From positions 12,853,501 to 12,917,500 of the forward strand of contig CM057146.1 of assembly GCA_029964075.1 (NCBI GenBank): a DNA stretch of 64,000 nt. The letters run 5' to 3'. Shown here piece by piece: positions 46,201 through 58,100 of the stretch; position 1 is the first letter of the stretch; each line of letters starts with the position of its first letter. The DNA is from Patiria pectinifera (taxonomy: Eukaryota; Echinodermata; Asteroidea; Valvatida; Asterinidae). The notes beneath the pieces are model-generated. The model was given only the letters and a program-made list of their open reading frames with translations. It was not told the DNA's origin and did no database searches. The position numbers and the translations under genes are program-made.

Positions 46201-46626
46201 GAAGGTCATTCATTGCAAAAATGATGATAAGACATGAATCTGGAATTGAGAAATATTTCCAATTTTGTTAGGAAATACTTCTTGACTCTCCAAAGACTTT
46301 GTACACAACCGCTGCAGTGGCATCAGGTTGCAACATTCTTTCAAAAAAAAAACTGATAAAAGGCAACAATAAAATGCACATCTGCTGTAGAAAAACGATA
46401 TAAATTTAAATCCATACTTCTATTTTGTTCCTTCCAAATAGGAAAAAACCACACAGGACACCACTAAGGACTTGCCTAGGAATCAAACAAATAAAAGTTC
46501 TCTTTTTAATTTTTTTCTGGATCACAGGTCATTGGAATTGTTACCCGCAAGGACCTAGCCAGGTACAGATTCTGCACCAAGAACGGCAAAGTGGGAATCG
46601 AGGAGTTACATATATCCTACACTTAG
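34134..46626 (+). CDS. CLCN7: CLC-7 copy B, exons 5-16 only (second haplotype)
   Basis: Twelve exons with the same phases and lengths as copy A encode 481 residues ending in the same stop. Exons 1-4, with the GSGIP loop, gating glutamate and proton glutamate, are absent because the contig starts inside intron 4; this copy is not truncated by mutation. I counted 22 base differences from copy A in 1,446 coding bases, all synonymous. Introns are collinear but differ by insertions and a tandem-array contraction. Read as an allele, it is intact. A real tandem duplicate is possible but less likely, given the gap and the contig ends. Confidence 0.93.
34644..34759 (+). CDS. CLCN7: CLCN7 copy B exon 6
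   Basis: 116 bases, phase 2 donor, one synonymous change from copy A (ggc ggg tta ttt for ttc). Confidence 0.95.
34852..35170. mobile_element. Insertion relative to copy A, contains family A ends, intron 6
   Basis: About 310 bases absent from 6535-6550. Bases 34875-35008 keep both outer ends of family A (aagggaataaatgtgtgctc and ggtatttatgaatg) with most of the middle deleted. The rest is unrelated AT-rich DNA. Confidence 0.7.
35452..35587 (+). CDS. CLCN7: CLCN7 copy B exon 7
   Basis: 136 bases, four synonymous changes from copy A. The donor context is gtatgg instead of gtaagg. Confidence 0.94.
36162..36545. repeat. ~133 bp tandem array, three units, intron 7 copy B
   Basis: Unit starts at about 36165, 36285 and 36420, with the same partial unit at 36536 as in copy A. 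Three units present in copy A are missing. Confidence 0.9.
36900..37260 (-). mobile_element. tRNA-Ser-like SINE with inverted flank, copy B
   Basis: Allele of 8690-9055 with the same A- and B-box-like segments on the minus strand (36980-37055). Confidence 0.65.
37297..37390 (+). CDS. CLCN7: CLCN7 copy B exon 8
   Basis: 94 bases, one synonymous change (agt for agc) from copy A. Followed by an unusually conserved intron tract. Confidence 0.94.
37459..37951. mobile_element. MITE with three CRE palindromes, copy B
   Basis: Allele of 9251-9743, base-identical by eye. TGACGTCA at 37495-37502, 37565-37572 and 37872-37879. Confidence 0.75.
38250..38785. mobile_element. Cluster of three tRNA-like SINE copies, intron 8 copy B
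   Basis: One minus copy (about 38306-38380) and two plus copies (38459-38545 and 38695-38785). The last has the most complete tRNA-like fold: a seven-pair acceptor stem, ggatagctcagttggtagag, and a ccgga/tccgg anticodon stem. Confidence 0.7.
38841..39010 (+). CDS. CLCN7: CLCN7 copy B exon 9
   Basis: 170 bases, two synonymous changes. Same [15 protein letters not shown] helix as copy A. Confidence 0.96.
39116..39561. mobile_element. Inverted-repeat MITE, intron 9 copy B
   Basis: Allele of 10906-11350 with the same tatgtgacctgcc and ggtcacata ends. Confidence 0.75.
39941..39992 (+). CDS. CLCN7: CLCN7 copy B exon 10 (micro-exon)
   Basis: 52 bases, identical to 11729-11780. Conserved AG and GTAAGT sites. 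Confidence 0.93.
40245..40675. mobile_element. ~420 bp insertion with repeated gccttggtgc, intron 10 copy B
   Basis: Absent from copy A near 12030. Has five or more atgccttggtgc/cttggtgctccttggtac motifs and two ttggtacaaaaaatttg blocks. Flanks carry taggcc, but no clean target-site duplication was found. Confidence 0.6.
41179..41680. mobile_element. 502 bp fold-back MITE, copy B
   Basis: Allele of 12567-13068, identical length, flanked by TA at 41177-41178 and 41681-41682. Confidence 0.85.
41751..41964 (+). CDS. CLCN7: CLCN7 copy B exon 11
   Basis: 214 bases with four synonymous changes, including the split glycine codon (ggc here, ggt in copy A). Confidence 0.96.
42136..42599. mobile_element. 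Inverted-repeat element inside a SINE, copy B
   Basis: Same ends as 13502-13971. Here both flanks retain SINE start sequence (cacaagccagtgtggctcat and cacaagccaatatggctcat), a direct repeat of about 30 bases that copy A has lost on the left. Confidence 0.65.
43090..43213 (+). CDS. CLCN7: CLCN7 copy B exon 12 (CBS1)
   Basis: 124 bases, three synonymous changes. Followed by an uninterrupted family A element. Confidence 0.95.
43243..43822 (-). mobile_element. Family A element, uninterrupted, intron 12 copy B
   Basis: 580 bases. Provides the empty site for the nested insertion of copy A: aatgcacctagg at 43559-43570. Confidence 0.8.
44169..44240 (+). CDS. CLCN7: CLCN7 copy B exon 13 (CBS1)
   Basis: 72 bases, identical to 15950-16021. 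Confidence 0.95.
44399..44475. mobile_element. 77 bp GC-rich insertion with 11 bp direct repeat, intron 13 copy B
   Basis: Flanked by gtactacattg at 44388-44398 and 44476-44486. Copy A has the site once (16169-16179). Interior reads agggcggcgaccaagtcccg. Family unknown. Confidence 0.8.
44716..44892 (+). CDS. CLCN7: CLCN7 copy B exon 14
   Basis: 177 bases with six synonymous changes, the most of any exon. Protein unchanged. Confidence 0.96.
45817..45897 (+). CDS. CLCN7: CLCN7 copy B exon 15 (CBS2)
   Basis: 81 bases, identical to 17484-17564. Confidence 0.96.
46528..46626 (+). CDS. CLCN7: CLCN7 copy B terminal exon 16
   Basis: 99 bases with one synonymous change (gtt for gtg). TAG at 46624-46626. 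Confidence 0.95.
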   Translation, partial: VIGIVTRKDLARYRFCTKNGKVGIEELHISYT

Positions 46627-47570
46627 TCTGGTGCCCGCATTCTGGGCCAAGACAATCTTGGGCCAAGTTCGGGCAAGGACCATTAGTCGACTAGTGGTTG
46701 ATTTGTGACGTACCTTACGCCTGCGCGCTGGTAGCAACGTGCGAACGTCTCTAGTCAAACTGGTCAAACGCTGGTCAAAATGTCATCGCAAAACTTCTGG
46801 ATCCTGGCTCTCTGCTAGCGTTATGAATGCGCGCGGCTATTGGTTACCAGCGATGCAACCAACCCCAGTAGGCTGGTTCCAAATAGTCGACTAGCGTAGT
46901 CAACCACCGTCGACTAGACAGAGTTCGGGCAAACGTTAGTTAACCATTGGTCAACTATAGTCCTTGCGCGAACTTGGCCTTGGTTGCATGCTGCATGTGA
47001 ATCTCTAGTTTTGAGCTATTGTCTAGATCTTCGCACCCATTACGACTGCGTGGGAACAATGATAGATGAAGCCGTAAACGCTGGAAGCCCGTTTTGGACA
47101 CAGCTTTACAAACATCAAAGGCACAGCTATCTGTGGGATGTCAAAGGTCAAATGGACAGCGCCCTCACCAACCAAATTGCCGTAACTGCAAAACTGATTT
47201 GGATTCTATTTCTACGCACTTTTCCCACTATTTTTTTTATGCATGTTTTATAAAAAAAATAAACAACTGAAAATTTTGGGGACAAAGAAAAATTTGCCCG
47301 AGTCATTCTAACCCAACAAAGACATCTGACTGCTGTTCCTGTGTTTTACCACTTAAAGGTACATATACTTTAAAAAGAAATAATATTTAACTTATTTTTG
47401 ATGTTTTTTTTTTTCATTCACCAGGTTTTTACATTTTAACTTGATGAGGTTTTATGAATTGGATTTTATAAGATGACACAAATTTTAATAAATTTCATGT
47501 ATGACTCGTCCAAGTTCTGCATTAGTAATAATTCCTATTAGGCTTTCAAGTATATATATCTACTTTTCCT

Positions 47571-47686
47571 CATGGGCGCGATACAAAGTGGTGTTAATAA
47601 TGAGTTGGGGGAGAATGTCCCCACCTCTCCCTGCCCCCTAAAACTGATAAATCGAGAATGTGTTGAGAAATACAAGCATTTTTGGC
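47571..47686. mobile_element. Fragment of the catgggcg MITE, absent from copy A
   Basis: Shares caaagtggtgt, aatgagttggggg and actgataaatcgagaatgtg with 15077-15338, in the same order. The other contig lacks it near 19225. No terminal repeat or target duplication is preserved. Confidence 0.65.
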
Positions 47687-49211
47687 CTTTTCCTACTTTT
47701 TCCTATTTTTTTAAGCTCTGGCAGGAACTTTAACATGTCACTTGGTGGTTTGTCAGTCAGTTGGATGGTCTGTCTGTCTGTCTCTAGAAAATTGACCAAA
47801 AGTATGGTGTTCAATATGTGCCATCGGCGTCGCATTTTTCGGCATCGCATTTTTCAGCTCTGGCAGGGATCATTTTGATCGATTTCATGCAAGACTTTTT
47901 GCAACATGGCCAGAGCTTATTGTGCACTTGCACTTGATTTAACCTTGCTCCTTCTTTTCCTACTTTTTTCTTGAAATTCCTACCTTTTTCCCCCTGACAT
48001 CTCCGAAAAATGAAAACTCATTGAATAATTTCCATAAGAGTGTTACACACTGTCAAATGTAAATCTGAATCACACAATGAAGGGCTTGGGCGCAGGAGTA
48101 CTGCAACTGTACTTCCAAGAGCTTTATAGTTGAGGATGGAGCACAAGTGTTGTGAGTACAGAACATGCCAAATGAGGCTTGTGATGTTGTGGACATGAAA
48201 ACTACTCCTGAAAGCCTGCAGAAAGTCTACTTTTATCCAGATTTATTCCCAAGTGCTACTTTTGTCCTGATTTGTTTTTTAAAATTTTGATCCTACTTTT
48301 CTCCTATTTTTTTAGCTGGGTCTGCTTGGAAGCCTGTCTGTTGTATTTTTATTGTACATTTTTCTTCATTTTTTTCATTACCCAAAAGTAACAACTCAAT
48401 TTTTTTAGAAATACAAAATTCTTTGAATCTTGTCTTTCCATTCAGTACTAAAAGAAAGGAATTTTATTTGATCTTGAGATTTTATTGTAGAATAAACAAT
48501 GTAACTATGGAGATTTAGGGTAAACACTAGTTGAATTTTCAGGAATGGTGACAGTTTTTTATTATTTCTTCCTAACCATCCTTATTTCAGGATACTTAGT
48601 ATATATTTGCATGCTTATTACGAACGTCCCGTATTCGGAATTCTCCGTAAGAATTTAATGATAGAATTTTAATTGTTTTTACCATTTTTGAAGATGTCAC
48701 ATTTTAATTCACTTTTAAACTAGAAAAAAGATGATCTGAAAATACAACTTCCTTGTGAGTACGTTTTTATATTGTTATTGCTATTAACTATTGCAATTAA
48801 CATTTGTACAGAAACACAGAAATTGTCCATTCATCTGCCAAAGAGATTTTCTCAGAAAAAAATTGCCATCACTTTTGATATTTTTTTAAATTTTGCCACA
48901 TGGGAATTGTACTGTATTAATAAGAACCGGTACTTATGAAATTGGTACACAGCATAAAATTTGATGCACAATATAACTTTTTATATATGATTTTTTTTTT
49001 TATGCAATAAATTCAGAATATGAGCTAATCAAACTTTGGCATATCTCTCTACTGATTTTTTTTTTTATGTTTTCAGATGTAGATTCTGATACTGGGTTTT
49101 ACTTTTCCAAAATATTTTTCTCTTGAACTCACACAGTGTATATCTGCATAGTACATTATCATGTTTATAAACTTACGTCATTGATGGGCGAAAACCAAAT
49201 GTTACAATTAT

Positions 49212-49672
49212 AATTCATAAATACCTTAGACAGTTTACCCATTCCTATTGTTGAGAGCCAGTCACATGGGTGGTTTTAAACCACTGATAAAACACCAAGT
49301 GGATTTAAACACTTTATTCCTGCACCGCTGCATTCTGCGCCACTTTGCAAAGTATGCACGGCACGCACGCCAATCTTCATAAAAGGAGATTTTGAGCTCT
49401 ACGTGCCCAAGCCACATACCATAGACATGGCCAGAGGGGTGTTTGAAAAACATGAGGTAAAATTATTAACAAAATCGTTGGAAAACTTTGAATTGTTGAC
49501 TTGTTTTGACTTCTTGACCGAAAGGTATTTATGAACGCAAATAAATATGTGCCTGCTTGGTTGGTATTAAACAAGTACGTTTAAAACTGGCTCGGAGCCT
49601 GTTTGTGGATGATGACCCGAGCCGGATCCACGACCAGGCCACTAGCTTGTGTGCCAAGCACATTATTCCCTT
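49212..49672 (+). mobile_element. Family A palindromic element, copy B
   Basis: Allele of 20746-21217 with the same ends. Confidence 0.7.
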
Positions 49673-51024
49673 AACATGCTTAATATGCAAACACCTGTAA
49701 CAATTTATTTATTTATAGAATACTCAAACCTTGTGTGGCAATGCATTTTCTGCTCAGGGCTTTTGTGTATTATCATTTATTTCTTGTGCTGCCTCCATTT
49801 CTTACAAATGTCTTACAAATTTTGTGCACCTGTTTAAATCTTGTGCTTGTACAGTGGTTCTCTTTAAAGATGTTCATAACAATCTAGAAAGAGATATTTT
49901 GGATAACAGAATTTTTTTAAAGATGCACTCGACAAAGATTTTTTTAAGCAATCACTTGGACAGAAATGCCACATCACTTTGTTAAAAGGTTGACATCATG
50001 ACCAGTGCTTTAGAGAAGATTAACATACTTATACCCAGTGATTTAATTCAACAAATGTACATGTATGCATTGTGTATCGTCGTAATAATTTGTAATTTAT
50101 TTGTATTTATTAAGTCAACTAATCCATGTAAATGTATACTTAATTTTTCTTTTTTAAAGAGTACATGTTATGGTTTCTGAAGGCATTTTGAAAAAATAAA
50201 GCTGTATATTTAAAACAATTTTTTGCTTCTTTAAACCTTATTCTTTGTCATGAACACTAACATTAAAAACCTTTGTATACATTTATATTTCTGTTCATAC
50301 ATTTTCATTTTGAAATCTTCATTTTAATAATAAAGGTTTCTCCGTGGTATCAGCTGTATATATTTGGAAGTTATAAATGAATCCACAACTCAAAACTCGC
50401 CGAAACAAAATGCCTGTAGCCAACTTTTGGGTTTTCAGGAAATTGCATTACAGAAAGCAGGAAGTAGCGGATTAGTTTCCAGACAAGGACAGAAATAAAT
50501 TCTAATCATTTGAACTGATTACATCTTTCAGTGAAGTGCTCTTTACACATTACTTGTCATTTACTTGAATAAGAATTACTTTTGCTTGCTTGAGATGCAT
50601 CTTATTTGGCCGACCCATGTATTTATGCATTTACATAGAAATAAACAACTGTTGGCCAAGGCCAAAAAAAGAGAAACATGTAGTTCTGCTTCCTACCTAC
50701 CCTATTCTGACAGCCTCTACCCTAATTCTTTTATGGGAAAAATTTGGAAAAAACACCCAAAACCATCAATTTCTACCTTTTACCCTTGACTACAGGCAGA
50801 CGCCTCCATATGATCGTACACAATAAAATTGCCCCCCCCCCCCAAAAAAAAAATCCCTACCTACCTACCCTATTTTCTAATGCCATGTTATCCGAGGCAG
50901 AAGTATTTTTTGTTTGGCCTAAAGTCAAAATTTAGTTATTTGAAAAGCACTGAATTCTGTAAGCAGATTGTCCCATCAATTTTCCACATGAAAAACATCT
51001 TCAAAATTGTAACCTTAATTTTAA

Positions 51025-51657
51025 ATGCATAAAAAACCTAAGACAAACTTACCCATTCTTATTGGTCGAGAGCCCGTCAAGTGGCCGGTTTTAAGCGGTT
51101 GATAAAGACCGGCTGCCTGGTCTTAAACAATTTTCCGGTGTCACACAAAATTTGGACCCCTATGAAATCCAGTGCCTTTTACCGTTTTATTGGTTGAACG
51201 TTCACAATCCTCACGTAGGCATGCGCAATACTACCAGTGAGTCAGTACTTCATAGTCCTAAATTCACAACGCACCGCAACAGCTGCATTCTGCGCGACAT
51301 CGCACAGTATGCGCGACATCGCACAGTATGCGCAACCTGCGTGCCAATCTCCATGAAAGGAGTTGTTTACGACTTACTCGTGAGCTGGACACTCCATTGT
51401 ATAGCTAGAGGGGTGTTTTGAAAACATGAAGTGAAAGTGTTGAACAAAATCATTGGAAATTTTTAATTTTTGACTTGTTTTGACTTTTGAGCTGAAAAGT
51501 TTTGATTTTTTGACCGAAAAAGGTATTTATGAATGGGAATAAATACATGCTTGGTCGATATTAAACACTAAAGACCAGTTGGAGTCTGGATGCTGATAAT
51601 AACCCTCGCCTACAGACTCCAACCGGTCTTAACCTCCCAAGCACACACTTATTCCCT
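51025..51657 (+). mobile_element. Family A palindromic element, copy B
   Basis: Allele of 22564-23195, including the gcgcgacatcgcacagtat doublet. Confidence 0.75.
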
Positions 51658-53384
51658 TAACAATAATTCTATTGAAAACCGAAACAACAAAATGATGGTC
51701 AAGTTTACAAAGTACAATAGAATATTCCTTATAAGTCGAAATGATAAATGCATTTCAAATACTAAACGAATATAGGTTTTGCCTTACGTTTTATTGCCAT
51801 GCATATATGAAGCATGCATACGGAACATCTTGCATACATTCGTTAATGTTTAAAAGGCCATGCTAATGTTATATCAATAAAATGTGTACATATAATGTTA
51901 TAATACAATTGATAATACACAAACACAGATTTTCATGAAATTCTTCGCACTCAACTCTGAATGCACTTCATGAACAGAAAAGGGTAAGAGCTTTCAGCAT
52001 CTCTACCGGCATTTGGCAATAAAGTTGAAAGAAAATAGTTTTTAAGACCTACATGTAATAGTAAAATAAAAACCTACCCATGAAATAAGGCTATTTCTCC
52101 CTGCTTTTTCCTAAGAACATGTATGTCTAAGCTCTGGACTATAAGATGCGTATGAAAATGCATTAAGGGGCCACTTTGCTACATGGTTGTGATTTTTTTT
52201 TGTTACATACCTGAAACCACCAAAGAAGAATTTCAATACATAAATGCATCCTTGTGCTAAAGATAATTTGAGTTGATTACTATATTGCTTTTTGACATTA
52301 TCCTCAAATTTCCATTAAATAGTGGACGAGAAACAGATGCAAAGTGGTCCCCTATATGTGACGCGATCAAGCTAAATGAGTCGTTTGTTGGGAATTTTCA
52401 TTTGGAGATTCAGGCCAAAATAGGGCCACTTCATCACATCACTTCATCACATCTCTTGGTGTGCCGACTCCCATAATGTTTGAACAAAAGATGGTATCAG
52501 CAGCAGTTATGCTGAGATTGTGCTCTTTTCAAATTTGTAAAAAAAAAAAAAAAATCGACCAGGGTCGACAAACGACTTGTTTAGCTTAATCGCATCACAT
52601 ATTGTGTTTCTTGGCATATGTCCCACAAAATACTGTGTATTTTTACTTGCTGGCTATACTTGCATAATTCCCCATCCAGCAAGCATGCTGTAATCATAAG
52701 TTTGTATAAGCAGGCATTTTCCCACAGGTCCCATTATTTCACGGATCGACAGTTGCGAGACAGAAAGTAGACCTTTTCTAGAAATCTGCCCGTCGGCAAG
52801 TCAAATTATGGACTGCGTGCAAAACTATGCCGTCAGGGATTTAGAAAAAAAAATGCAAATCTTACTAATATTACTGACAAACAGTTCAGTCTATTCCCAT
52901 CACACAACCACTCTCGGGTGCATTCATACTTTGCAGAGACGCGTGCAGAGGTTGTACATGTAGCCAAAAAAAAAAAAAAAAACCAAAAAAAAACGCTCCA
53001 ACAAAATGAAACCGTGCACATTCATTTCTGGCTGTGTTATTCTGAAGAATGATAAATTATGTCACTAAACTTAGAATGCACTTATGGTTAAAACAAAAAT
53101 GCATGGTTAAAAAAAATGCATGACGGCATTTTTATCCTACATGTACATGTAAGCAATGGTTTTGTTCATGTTTTCCACATGTATATAAGTACAGATACTG
53201 GGCAAAGAATGATACATGTAACAACATTACAAGACACACTGCCAAACTGACAATGCACACATTTTTAAAAAGCAACATCACATGTAAGTACACCCATAGG
53301 ATCAAACATGACAACTATAAACATTTTACCGCAAAACTCATTGCTTGAAGTCACTGTGATGATTTTATGGCTGAGCTCTGACCA

Positions 53385-53658
53385 GGACCCAATTTCGCTG
53401 CTTAACAGTTAGCAGAAAAGTTGTGCTTAGCATAGCAGGAAAATTTGCTAACCTTAAGCACTATTTCACGGCGTGGATGTGCTAACGGTTTAGCATGCAT
53501 GGAGATTCTACTGTTACCGGTACGTCATTAATTTAAGCAACTTTTGCCTTTGAAGTAAGCGTGCCTTTTGCTGAGCTTATGCTTACTGTCTCCATGAAAT
53601 AGACAGAGGCTCTGTTAGCAGAAAATCGTACGCTAAGCAGCGTCATGAAATTGGGCCC
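53385..53658. mobile_element. gggcccaatttc palindromic MITE, copy B
   Basis: Allele of 24936-25206. The left end has one change (aggaccc for tgggccc). Confidence 0.8.
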
Positions 53659-54593
53659 GGAAACAAGAAAAATTCATCACAATGGCTTAAAATCTCAAAA
53701 GTCAATATGTCACAATATATGAAGAGTTTGTTTCCAAAACGCGACATATCCATTTGAAAAAGGTGACAATTATGCACGTTTATGAAACTTTACAAGAATA
53801 CAAACAGTATAACAACCGTTTCTTAACTTCATTTTTGACTTTATTGTATTCTTAAGTTTTCGCTTCATTGTATTTTTAAGTATCCTTTAGTATATAAAAA
53901 CCGTTGAAATTACTTTTGGCCAGCCAAGAGAGAGCAGGATTCTAAAAGGGAACAAAATGGCGTATATCACGCTTTGGAAATGAATTCTTCATGATGTGTT
54001 CATTTTCATCTAATATAATTTGTTAAATTTTGCACAATATACAATTTATCTGGCATTTGTTCTAGAACTATAATCAACAGCACACAACAACACAAATTTT
54101 GGACAAACTACGCACAACAAATTACAGTAGAGAGCACCATACTTAAGTTAATTATACTAAAATTATCATTTCAGAAATATTCAAAAGTTAAAATCTTGTT
54201 AACTGTCATGATATCACCTGGCATTCTATCTTCAAACAGGCAACCATAATTCCCATACAGGGGCCCAAAGTTGGGGAAGGGAAACAAGTTGGGACCATGT
54301 ACACAAATTGTGTCCCATTTTTCTTGCCATGTCCAGGCTCCATGACTATCTCACTATCACGGATCATGTGACCCGTGATGTCATGATTGGCAGTTACTCT
54401 GCACGATTTCCTCATGATGCGTGCAGTGTAACAGCAGCCTCCACTGTGTGCAGTGTAACAGCAGCATATGATTTTCTTTTAATTCAGCTGCTTTACATAC
54501 CACATACATGTACATGTACATGCAGTGTACATGTAGAACTGTGCAATTTGATTTTGTGTGCAATTATCACATCACAGATAATGCCCAACTTTC

Positions 54594-55116
54594 AGGGAAT
54601 GTACATCATTGGCTTTTGCTGTAATTTTCAGAAATGAACTATTTGAGGGGTTAGTATAATAGATCAAATATTGTTTAAGTGACATGTTTGAAGTTTTGTG
54701 TTCGAAAATGCTTGAAAAAACCAAGAAAAACAAAAATTGTTTAAGTAGTCTGGTTCCCTGACTCCACTTAAGATAAAATGGATCAATTTATAGATGTCGG
54801 AAAATTGTAAGGTAAGGGAATCAGTCTAGCTGGCCTGCACCCGTTCATGAACATGTAACCAATAGCAAACAAAATTTGGACTGAAAAAATTGTAAATTTG
54901 GAGCAGTAGTTTCAAAAATAGTTAGGTTTTTCCAACGGTGGTCGGCTGACCACCGTTGGAAAATACAAAAATACCATTTTCTTGAAAGTGACTCGACACC
55001 AGGTGCCGTAATTTTACAGGATGCTTTAGACTGTCATTTACCAACATCCTAGTAAGGTATTTCGTAAAAACTTGGTAGTTTTATTTTTTGATGTTTGCAC
55101 ATGTTGTATCTTCCCT
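54594..55116. mobile_element. TTAA-type MITE, copy B allele, strongly diverged
   Basis: Same position as 26137-26662 but far more different from it than the flanks are. The left TTAA is lost (ctttcagggaatgtac); the right TTAA is at 55117-55120. Its hairpin (54931-54960) reads tccaacggtgg/ccaccgttgga. Confidence 0.8.
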
Positions 55117-55120
55117 TTAA

Positions 55121-58100
55121 CAACTTTAAAAGAATGTAGTAAAGGTGTAATTTTGCGATGTCACATTCGAGTGGCATTCAGCCCATAGTCCGCCCCGCAC
55201 ATACTTAACTTTTCGCTTACTGTGCTACCACAAAAACACTGTGACATAAAAAAAGATATAAAATAATGAAATTTCCATCAACCTACGATTAGCTTTCAAT
55301 GACAACACTTCTTTTTCTTTTTATCCCTGATGTCTTGCTTCAAAAAGTAGATATATTTTTTGTAAAATCTTATGTTATATGTTATTTCGCTCGTCGCTAA
55401 CTTTCATAATTTCAATGTTCACTTACGGTGACTTGTCAGTTCGCAAATGTTTACTGATTTATCTGTTAAATATAAAACTCTGAAGAAAAGCTTCTTTAAA
55501 TAATTACATGCACACTTATGTACATTTGTACTTACATGTACATGACATCTTTAAAATCAACAGCGCACATAGAGTTAACTTAACTACATGTACATGGACA
55601 TCAAATGAATTAGTTAAAGTTTGAAGCATTAAAACTTGATTCTGTTACAACTGTACAAAAGAAAAATGTGGAGATATACATGTACCTTTTAAAAATAAAA
55701 CAAATCTAGTGTCGAGTTGATGCGTTTGCAATATCAACCCTTGAAAAAATAGACAGTGAGGAATAATGTAATGGAGCTTTGCGTGCCTTATAAAATAAAC
55801 AATAAACCAATCAGTGCATTTGTGGTTACCATACAGCATAGGAATGCAATCAGGCTGGCACTCCGCAAAGCAACTGTGTTACCAAGTAATGAGGATTTTA
55901 CAATCATGGTTCCGATAAACATTATTAGATACTGGTTTGGTAGTTCTAAACATGAATAGTAAATAAGTGTGAAAGCTACGCGTGTGTAATTTATAGACTT
56001 AAGCTTATTGCTTGGTCTTCATGGTTTGGCAAGAATTTCTGAGTTTTAATCATTATCCAGACAGATGATATCTAGTTTTCTACGAGACAGAACTTTCAAT
56101 CTTCCTCCACTGGCTTCCAGACATTCAATTACATTACGCTTGTTTCATTCCAGCACGGCGCCGTTTTAGTGTGAAATTTCGACTCCATGAAATAGACTCA
56201 TTGGTTGTACTGCACATGCCTTTGTTCAACTTTTAAACATAATAGGCCATGTGACAAGTCACATGTGAGGGCTAGAGTCCATATAAGGTAAGAGAGACCA
56301 GATTTTATAGGAGTCAAAATTTCAAGTGACACCGGATGTAAATCATTTTGAATTAACTTCACCATTTGAAACAATCGACTGTTGCAATTATTCGAAATGA
56401 CTTTAGAGTCCAGTCATTGTTAACTTAATTTAGTCCATAAAAATCGACGGCCTGAAACCAAATTCCATTTGAGTCAACTTGACTTGTTCTAAATATGTCT
56501 AATGGCCTACTGATATGGCGCTACTTTGGAACGGTTTAAATCTGTGTCAGAAACACAAATGTACATGTAAAACCCTAAATGGCCATACATGAACAAACTT
56601 TATTAAGTACACTGATAATTTGACTTAAACAGTTTTGGTACTTAAAAGTTGTACCGGTAATTTCACAAGACCCACTATTTATAATTTAGTTTAAGACAAG
56701 AATTTGAATTTTTTAGAGACGCGTTGGTAATGTACATGTACCATGCAACAGCTTGTATTCTTGTTCAAGTGGAATGACCAAAAAATATTGATAGCTTGAA
56801 TTCATGTACTGGTACGGTACATGTACAAATGTACGTGGCAGTATTTCGCATCAGAAAAACAAATTGGTAAGAACAGTCAAAACGATTATCTTTGGTAAAA
56901 TTGGCAAATGGAAACTGGTAAATCCTCACCCCCCTCCCTCATTTTTTAGTCAATGCCGTCAACAACTGAGCGACACCTTACTTTCTGTACTTCTAAAGTT
57001 TTCAAATGCGTACAGGCAATTCCACAATTACTCGCATCGTTCTTTTTGCATATTTGACATCACGAGTGAGGTGGTCTTTATATTAGTTGGACTATTTATT
57101 TCCTATTATAAGATGAAATTTTTGCGCCGGGGTGATATAAATCAAATTAGGTTTTGCCCTTCACCGATGTTTAAACACTGTATACTCAGTGTGTTACCTC
57201 CCGAGTGAAAGTTGGAAAAAATCACTCGGGTGGGACTCGAACCCACGACCTCCTATTTATTTCCTGTTTTGCATTATAACCATACATGTACCCAATATTC
57301 AAGGCTTTAAATTCCCTGACTCTAAATAAGTTCAGTGTTCCCTCATTTGAGCTTGGCACTCTCTGGAAATGTGGTACTCGCATTACACCAGAAGGACATG
57401 TCAAAACTTGTCTTTCTTTTTAATGCAGTACTTTCCTTAGAGTAAGAACAACCTTGTTTTGGCATAAAATATGAACCTTTCTCTCCGCCTTAAAAACACA
57501 ATCTCACAACAGCACGTACATTTTGCATGTGTAAAATCAATGTGCTAATATTCATAATTTTAGCCTCCAAAAAAACAAAACAACTTTTTTATAAAAATAC
57601 ACTTAACCATATTCCATCTCACTGGCACACCACACAAATAAAAGGTCTTGTCTTCCCCTTTACAATGTAATTTGAGCTTGCCATGCTTGTAGTTCTGAAG
57701 ATTTCATAAATTTTCCACTTTTCATTCATGTCCACTTTTGCTAGGAACTGCCCTTACAATGTTTGCTTGGCCTCCTAATGATAACTTTCAGAACCACTGT
57801 TTCTCATTCGATATTATTACGAGTACACAGTATTGCGCAAATTGATACTGATAGCGTAGCTTCCACAATACCAATTGAACTGTATATATTTACTGGTGGG
57901 CAATTCCATAAATTCCAGCTGTTACCAAATGGTACATATATCCAACTACATGATTTAATGAGGTCGTAAAGGTGGTAGTACATTTGGTTGGCCTGTAATT
58001 GTTTGCTCTTCATTAGATGTCACATATTAGTAATGTATCGCATTCACACTACCAACAGAAGCTCATTAAACTGTCCGACATGTACATGTCCAAATTTACG

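Larger units (their letters stand above)
46627..53384. other. CLCN7 3' UTR and intergenic region, copy B, left part
   Basis: Collinear with 18282-24935. Holds the after-stop inverted-repeat element, a 47571-47686 fragment of the catgggcg MITE absent from copy A, and family A elements at 49212-49672 and 51025-51657. No gene recognised. Confidence 0.5.

Noticed and set aside
34134-46626. Tandem duplicate or truncated pseudogene of CLCN7
   Set aside because: Exons 1-4 are missing only because the contig begins in intron 4 after the gap. All present exons are intact, and all differences are synonymous. Haplotype duplication explains it better.
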